This document shows, piece by piece, positions 57,201-64,000 of a stretch of DNA of 64,000 nucleotides. Below the pieces are notes generated by a model, which was not told where the DNA came from, searched no databases, and was given only the letters and a program-made list of their open reading frames with translations. The translations under genes were made by a program, and so were the position numbers. Position 1 is the first letter of the stretch. Every line of letters begins with the position of its first letter. The stretch spans positions 159,563 through 223,562 of the forward strand of contig JASANH010001208.1 in the NCBI GenBank assembly GCA_030248295.1. Reading direction: 5' to 3'. This stretch comes from Mesodorylaimus sp. YZB2_4. Taxonomy: Eukaryota; Nematoda; Enoplea; Dorylaimida; Dorylaimidae.

Positions 57201-60200
57201 GACGACACTGAGCAGCACCTAAAAAGAACGCACTGTCACCAAATGCACACTACACTTTACACTGGCACTTACCTCGATTCATGCCGCTGTCAGGCGTTTG
57301 ATAAGGCGGCTTGAATTTGTCGAACTTTCGTCCAATTCACGACGATGTCTCCACTTCATCGTCACCGCCGCAGTGGTTCACGGCCACTGGCGCATGCGTG
57401 CTAGCCGAGCATTGCACGCAGCACCACGCAGCTCGCCACTAACGAGGGCAGACGACACTGAGCAGCACCTGAAAAGAACGCACTGTCACCAAATGCACAC
57501 TACACTTTACACTGGCACTCACCTCGATTCATGCCGCTGTCAGGCGTTTGATCGGGCGGCTTGAATTTGTCGAACCATCGTCCAATTCACGACGATGTCT
57601 CCACTTCATCGTCACCGCCGCAGTGGTTCACGGCCACTGGCGCATGCGTGCTAGCCGAGCATTGCACGCAGCACCACGCAGCTCGCCACTAACGAGGGCA
57701 GACGACACTGAGCAGCACCTGAAAAGAACGCACTGTCACCAAATGCACCCTACACTTTACACTGGCACTCACCTCGATTCATGCCGCTGTCAGGCGTTCG
57801 ATCGGGCGGCTTGAATTTGTCGAACCATCGTCCAATTCACGACGATGTCTCCACTTCATCGTCACCGCCGCAGTGGTTCACGGCCACTGGCGCATGCGTG
57901 CTAGCCGAGCATTGCACGCAGCACCACGCAGCTCGCCACTAACGAGGGCAGACGACACTGAGCAGCACCTAAAAAGAACGCACTGTCACCAAATGCACAC
58001 TACACTTTACATTGGAACTTACCTCGATTCATGCCGCTGTCAGGCGTTTGATAAGGCGGCTTGAATTTGTCGAACCATCGTCCAATTCACGACGATGTCT
58101 CCACTTCATCGTCACCGCCGCAGTGGTTCACGGCCACTGGCGCATGCGTGCTAGCCGAGCATTGCACGCAGCACCACGCAGCTCGCCACTAACGAGGGCA
58201 GACGACACTGAGCAGCACCTGAAAAGAACGCACTGTCACCAAATGCACACTACACTTTACACTGGCACTCACCTCGATTCATGCCGCTGTCAGGCGTTTG
58301 ATCGGGCGGCTTGAATTTGTCGAACCATCGTCCAATTCACGACGATGTCTCCACTTCATCGTCACCGCCGCAGTGGTTCACGGCCACTGGCGCATGCGTG
58401 CTAGCCGAGCATTGCACGCAGCACCACGCAGCTCGCCACTAACGAGGGCAGACGACACTGAGCAGCACCTGAAAAGAACGCACTGTCACCAAATGCACCC
58501 TACACTTTACACTGGAACTTACCTCGATTCATGCCGCTGTCAGGCGTTTGATCGAGCGGCTTGAATTTGTCGAACTATCGTCCAATTCACGACGATGTCT
58601 CCACTTCATCGTCACCGCCGCAGTGGTTCACGGCCACTGGCGCATGCGTGCTAGCCGAGCATTGCACGCAGCACCACGCAGCTCGCCACTAACGAGGGCA
58701 GACGACACTGAGCAGCACCTAAAAAGAACGCACTGTCACCAAATGCACACTACACTTTACATTGGAACTTACCTCGATTCATGCCGCTGTCAGGCGTTCG
58801 ATCGGGCGGCTTGAATTTGTCGAACCATCGTCCAATTCACGACGATGTCTCCACTTCATCGTCACCGCCGCAGTGGTTCACGGCCACTGGCGCATGCGTG
58901 CTAGCCGAGCATTGCACGCAGCACCACGCAGCTCGCCACTAACGAGGGCAGACGACACTGAGCAGCACCTGAAAAGAACGCACTGTCACCAAATGCACCC
59001 TACACTTTACACTGGCACTCACCTCGATTCATGCCCCTGTCAGGCGTTTGATCGGGCGGCTTGAATTTGTCGAACCATCGTCCAATTCACGACGATGTCT
59101 CCACTTCATCGTCACCGCCGCAGTGGTTCACGGCCACTGGCGCATGCGTGCTAGCCGAGCATTGCACGCAGCACCACGCAGCTCGCCACTAACGAGGGCA
59201 GACGACACTGAGCAGCACCTAAAAAGAACGCACTGTCACCAAATGCACACTACACTTTACATTGGAACTTACCTCGATTCATGCCGCTGTCAGGCGTTTG
59301 ATAAGGCGGCTTGAATTTGTCGAACCATCGTCCAATTCACGACGATGTCTCCACTTCATCGTCACCGCCGCAGTGGTTCACGGCCACTGGCGCATGCGTG
59401 CTAGCCGAGCATTGCACGCAGCACCACGCAGCTCGCCACTAACGAGGGCAGACGACACTGAGCAGCACCTGAAAAGAACGCACTGTCACCAAATGCACCC
59501 TACACTTAACACTGGCACTCACCTCGATTCATGCCGCTGTCAGGCGTTCGATCGGGCGGCTTGAATTTGTCGAACCATCGTCCAATCCACGACGATGTCT
59601 CCACTTCATCGTCACCGCCGCAGTGGTTCACGGCCACTGGCGCATGCGTGCTAGCCGAGCATTGCACGCAGCACCACGCAGCTCGCCACTAACGAGGGCA
59701 GACGACACTGAGCAGCACCTAAAAAGAACGCACTGTCACCAAATGCACACTACACTTTACATTGGAACTTACCTCGATTCATGCCGCTGTCAGGCGTTTG
59801 ATAAGGCGGCTTGAATTTGTCGAACCATCGTCCAATTCACGACGATGTCTCCACTTCATCGTCACCGCCGCAGTGGTTCACGGCCACTGGCGCATGCGTG
59901 CTAGCCGAGCATTGCACGCAGCACCACGCAGCTCGCCACTAACGAGGGCAGACGACACTGAGCAGCACCTAAAAAGAACGCACTGTCACCAAATGCACAC
60001 TACACTTTACATTGGAACTTACCTCGATTCATGCCGCTGTCAGGCGTTTGATAAGGCGGCTTGAATTTGTCGAACCATCGTCCAATTCACGACGATGTCT
60101 CCACTTCATCGTCACCGCCGCAGTGGTTCACGGCCACTGGCGCATGCGTGCTAGCCGAGCATTGCACGCAGCACCACGCAGCTCGCCACTAACGAGGGCA

Positions 60201-63200
60201 GACGACACTGAGCAGCACCTGAAAAGAACGCACTGTCACCAAATGCACCCTACACTTTACACTGGCACTCACCTCGATTCATGCCCCTGTCAGGCGTTTG
60301 ATCGGGCGGCTTGAATTTGTCGAACCATCGTCCAATTCACGACGATGTCTCCACTTCATCGTCACCGCCGCAGTGGTTCACGGCCACTGGCGCATGCGTG
60401 CTAGCCGAGCATTGCACGCAGCACCACGCAGCTCGCCACTAACGAGGGCAGACGACACTGAGCAGCACCTGAAAAGAACGCACTGTCACCAAATGCACCC
60501 TACACTTTACACTGGCACTCACCTCGATTCATGCCCCTGTCAGGCGTTTGATAAGGCGGCTTGAATTTGTCGAACCATCGTCCAATTCACGACGATGTCT
60601 CCACTTCATCGTCACCGCCGCAGTGGTTCACGGCCACTGGCGCATGCGTGCTAGCCGAGCATTGCACGCAGCACCACGCAGCTCGCCACTAACGAGGGCA
60701 GACGACACTGAGCAGCACCTGAAAAGAACGCACTGTCACCAAATGCACCCTACACTTTACACTGGCACTCACCTCGATTCATGCCCCTGTCAGGCGTTTG
60801 ATCGGGCGGCTTGAATTTGTCGAACCATCGTCCAATTCACGACGATGTCTCCACTTCATCGTCACCGCCGCAGTGGTTCACGGCCACTGGCGCATGCGTG
60901 CTAGCCGAGCATTGCACGCAGCACCACGCAGCTCGCCACTAACGAGGGCAGACGACACTGAGCAGCACCTAAAAAGAACGCACTGTCACCAAATGCACAC
61001 TACACTTTACATTGGAACTTACCTCGATTCATGCCGCTGTCAGGCGTTTGATAAGGCGGCTTGAATTTGTCGAACCATCGTCCAATTCACGACGATGTCT
61101 CCACTTCATCGTCACCGCCGCAGTGGTTCACGGCCACTGGCGCATGCGTGCTAGCCGAGCATTGCACGCAGCACCACGCAGCTCGCCACTAACGAGGGCA
61201 GACGACACTGAGCAGCAGCTGAAAAGAACGCACTGTCATCCAATTTACACACTACACTTTACACTGGCACTCACCTCGATTCATGCCGCTCTCAGGCGTT
61301 TGATAAGGCGGCTTGAATTGGTCGAACTTTCGTCCAATTCACGACGATGTCTCCACTTCATCGTCACCGCCGCTGTGGTTCACGGCCACTGGCGCATGCG
61401 TGCTAGCCGAGCATTGCACGCAGCACCACGCAGCTCGCCACTAACGAGGGCAGACGACACTGAGCAGCACCTAAAAAGAACGCACTGTCACCAAATGCAC
61501 ACTACACTTTACATTGGAACTTACCTCGATTCATGCCGCTGTCAGGCGTTTGATAAGGCGGCTTGAATTTGTCGAACCATCGTCCAATTCACGACGATGT
61601 CTCCACTTCATCGTCACCGCCGCAGTGGTTCACGGCCACTGGCGCATGCGTGCTAGCCGAGCATTGCACGCAGCACCACGCAGCTCGCCACTAACGAGGG
61701 CAGACGACACTGAGCAGCACCTGAAAAGAACGCACTGTCACCAAATGCACCCTACACTTTACACTGGCACTCACCTCGATTCATGCCCCTGTCAGGCGTT
61801 TGATCGGGCGGCTTGAATTTGTCGAACCATCGTCCAATTCACGACGATGTCTCCACTTCATCGTCACCGCCGCAGTGGTTCACGGCCACTGGCGCATGCG
61901 TGCTAGCCGAGCATTGCACGCAGCACCACGCAGCTCGCCACTAACGAGGGCAGACGACACTGAGCAGCACCTAAAAAGAACGCACTGTCACCAAATGCAC
62001 ACTACACTTTACATTGGAACTTACCTCGATTCATGCCGCTGTCAGGCGTTTGATAAGGCGGCTTGAATTTGTCGAACCATCGTCCAATTCACGACGATGT
62101 CTCCACTTCATCGTCACCGCCGCAGTGGTTCACGGCCACTGGCGCATGCGTGCTAGCCGAGCATTGCACGCAGCACCACGCAGCTCGCCACTAACGAGGG
62201 CAGACGACACTGAGCAGCACCTGAAAAGAACGCACTGTCACCAAATGCACCCTACACTTTACACTGGCACTCACCTCGATTCATGCCCCTGTCAGGCGTT
62301 TGATCGGGCGGCTTGAATTTGTCGAACCATCGTCCAATTCACGACGATGTCTCCACTTCATCGTCACCGCCGCAGTGGTTCACGGCCACTGGCGCATGCG
62401 TGCTAGCCGAGCATTGCACGCAGCACCACGCAGCTCGCCACTAACGAGGGCAGACGACACTGAGCAGCACCTGAAAAGAACGCACTGTCACCAAATGCAC
62501 CCTACACTTAACACTGGCACTTACCTCGATTCATGCTCCTGTCAGGCGTTTGATAAGGCGGCTTGAATTTGTCGAACTTTCGTCCGATTCACGACGATGT
62601 CTCCACTTCATCGTCACCGCCGCAGTGGTTCACGGCCACTGGCGCATGCGTGCTAGCCGAGCATTGCACGCAGCACCACGCAGCTCGCCACTAACGAGGG
62701 CAGACGACACTGAGCAGCACCTGAAAAGAACGCACTGTCACCAAATGCACCCTACACTTTACACTGGCACTCACCTCGATTCATGCCGCTGTCAGGCGTT
62801 CGATCGGGCGGCTTGAATTTGTCGAACCATCGTCCAATTCACGACGATGTCTCCACTTCATCGTCACCGCCGCAGTGGTTCACGGCCACTGGCGCATGCG
62901 TGCTAGCCGAGCATTGCACGCAGCACCACGCAGCTCGCCACTAACGAGGGCAGACGACACTGAGCAGCACCTAAAAAGAACGCACTGTCACCAAATGCAC
63001 CCTACACTTTACACTGGCACTCACCTCGATTCATGCCGCTGTCAGGCGTTCGATCGGGCGGCTTGAATTTGTCGAACCATCGTCCAATTCACGACGATGT
63101 CTCCACTTCATCGTCACCGCCGCAGTGGTTCACGGCCACTGGCGCATGCGTGCTAGCCGAGCATTGCACGCAGCACCACGCAGCTCGCCACTAACGAGGG

Positions 63201-64000
63201 CAGACGACACTGAGCAGCACCTGAAAAGAACGCACTGTCACCAAATGCACCCTACACTTTACACTGGCACTCACCTCGATTCATGCCGCTGTCAGGCGTT
63301 CGATCGGGCGGCTTGAATTTGTCGAACCATCGTCCAATTCACGACGATGTCTCCACTTCATCGTCACCGCCGCAGTGGTTCACGGCCACTGGCGCATGCG
63401 TGCTAGCCGAGCATTGCACGCAGCACCACGCAGCTCGCCACTAACGAGGGCAGACGACACTGAGCAGCACCTGAAAAGAACGCACTGTCACCAAATGCAC
63501 CCTACACTTTACACTGGCACTCACCTCGATTCATGCCGCTGTCAGGCGTTCGATCGGGCGGCTTGAATTTGTCGAACCATCGTCCAATTCACGACGATGT
63601 CTCCACTTCATCGTCACCGCCGCAGTGGTTCACGGCCACTGGCGCATGCGTGCTAGCCGAGCATTGCACGCAGCACCACGCAGCTCGCCACTAACGAGGG
63701 CAGACGACACTGAGCAGCACCTAAAAAGAACGCAGGGTCACCAAATGCACACTACACTTTACATTGGAACCTACCCCAATTCATGCCGCTGTCAGGCGTT
63801 TCATAAGGCGGCTTGAATTTGTCGAATCATCGTCCAATTCACGACGATGTCTCCACTTCATCGTCACCGCCGCGGTGGTTCACGGCCACTGGCGCATGCG
63901 TGCTAGCCGAGCATTGCACGCAGCACCACGCAGCTCGCCACTAACGAGGGCAGACGACACTGAGCAGCACCTGAAAAGAACGCACTGTCACCAAATGCAC
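54231..64000 (+). repeat. Satellite array, 250-bp unit, about 39 copies, continuing past the right edge
   Basis: Head-to-tail units of 250 bp; rare units are 249 or 252 bp, the latter at about 61220-61470. A block of about 150 bp (from CCAATTCACGACGATG through GGTTCACGGCCACTGG and GAGCATTGCACGCAG to GACACTGAGCAGCACCT) is almost identical in every copy. The other 100 bp varies between a few alternative states: CACACTAC/CACCCTAC, CACTGGCACTC/CATTGGAACTT, GATCGGG/GATAAGG, AACTTTCG/AACCATCG. Two divergent units (GACAAAATGCAC, CCTGGAAG-type) at 54236 and 55736 are exactly six units apart. Each unit contains an 88-codon open frame, but 250 is not a multiple of three, so it is not one continuous gene. 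Confidence 0.97.

Noticed and set aside
54799..64000. Many open frames of 88-184 codons repeated every 250 bp, looking like a tandem gene family
   Set aside because: They are the satellite read in one frame per unit. 250 bp is not a multiple of three, units overlap the next in a shifted frame, and there are no start, splice or polyadenylation signals.
54231..64000. Regularly spaced repeats resembling a CRISPR array
   Set aside because: The conserved blocks are about 150 bp and the intervening blocks are variants of each other, not unique spacers. The genome is eukaryotic.
1..64000. Reassigned stop codons (alternative genetic code)
   Set aside because: BAG2, L2HGDH, SLC35A3 and NIM1K have no internal stops and end normally with TAA or TGA/TAG, so the standard code applies.

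Overview
This is nuclear DNA from an invertebrate animal. Several genes are recognisable metazoan orthologues, split by GT-AG introns that are often only 50-80 nt long but sometimes exceed 2 kb. Intergenic and intronic space is full of eukaryotic transposable elements. I cannot name the phylum from sequence alone. There are no bacterial operons, CRISPR arrays or plausible intact tRNA genes.

Layout, left to right. The 3' end of a Cys/His-rich hexapeptide-repeat protein (1-282, +) enters from the left edge. BAG2 (1078-3313, +, 4 exons) follows. A Ty3/Gypsy LTR retrotransposon (3652-10195, 199-bp LTRs, 4-bp target duplication) lies between BAG2 and the convergent L2HGDH gene (10637-16031, -, at least 7 exons). 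A decayed MULE-type transposase gene (17829-19295, -) and a terminal-inverted-repeat (TIR) element carrying a nested SINE (19528-21122) come next. A C2H2 zinc-finger gene (22933-25165, +, upstream exons inferred) and a small secreted acidic-repeat protein (26747-27178, -) follow. A non-autonomous hAT element with an 8-bp target duplication occupies 28219-29412. A Golgi nucleotide-sugar transporter of the SLC35A3 type (30600-36075, +, 7 exons) converges on NIM1K, a serine/threonine kinase with a C-terminal CaaX box (36567-39432, -, 4 exons).

From 39.5 to 47.8 kb the sequence is gene-poor and holds an internally deleted mariner element. From 47.9 to 53.6 kb there is a block of coding-like sequence with many in-frame stops. 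It includes an adhesion-type GPCR (GAIN stalk, GPS and seven-transmembrane pieces) with five recognised nonsense codons. From 54231 to the right edge lies a satellite array of about 39 copies of a 250-bp unit.

Most notable points: (i) the retrotransposon integrase ends in a PWWP-like chromatin-reader domain, where chromoviruses carry a chromodomain; (ii) the adhesion-GPCR relic has lost its frame almost only through nonsense codons, one exactly at a conserved GPS cysteine; (iii) within each satellite unit an almost invariant block adjoins a variable block; (iv) the left-edge Cys-Gly-Cys-Gly-Asp-His repeat varies almost only at codon third positions. The conserved genes act in unrelated pathways (chaperone regulation, 2-hydroxyglutarate clearance, Golgi glycosylation, AMPK-family signalling), so this is an ordinary eukaryotic neighbourhood and not a functional cluster.
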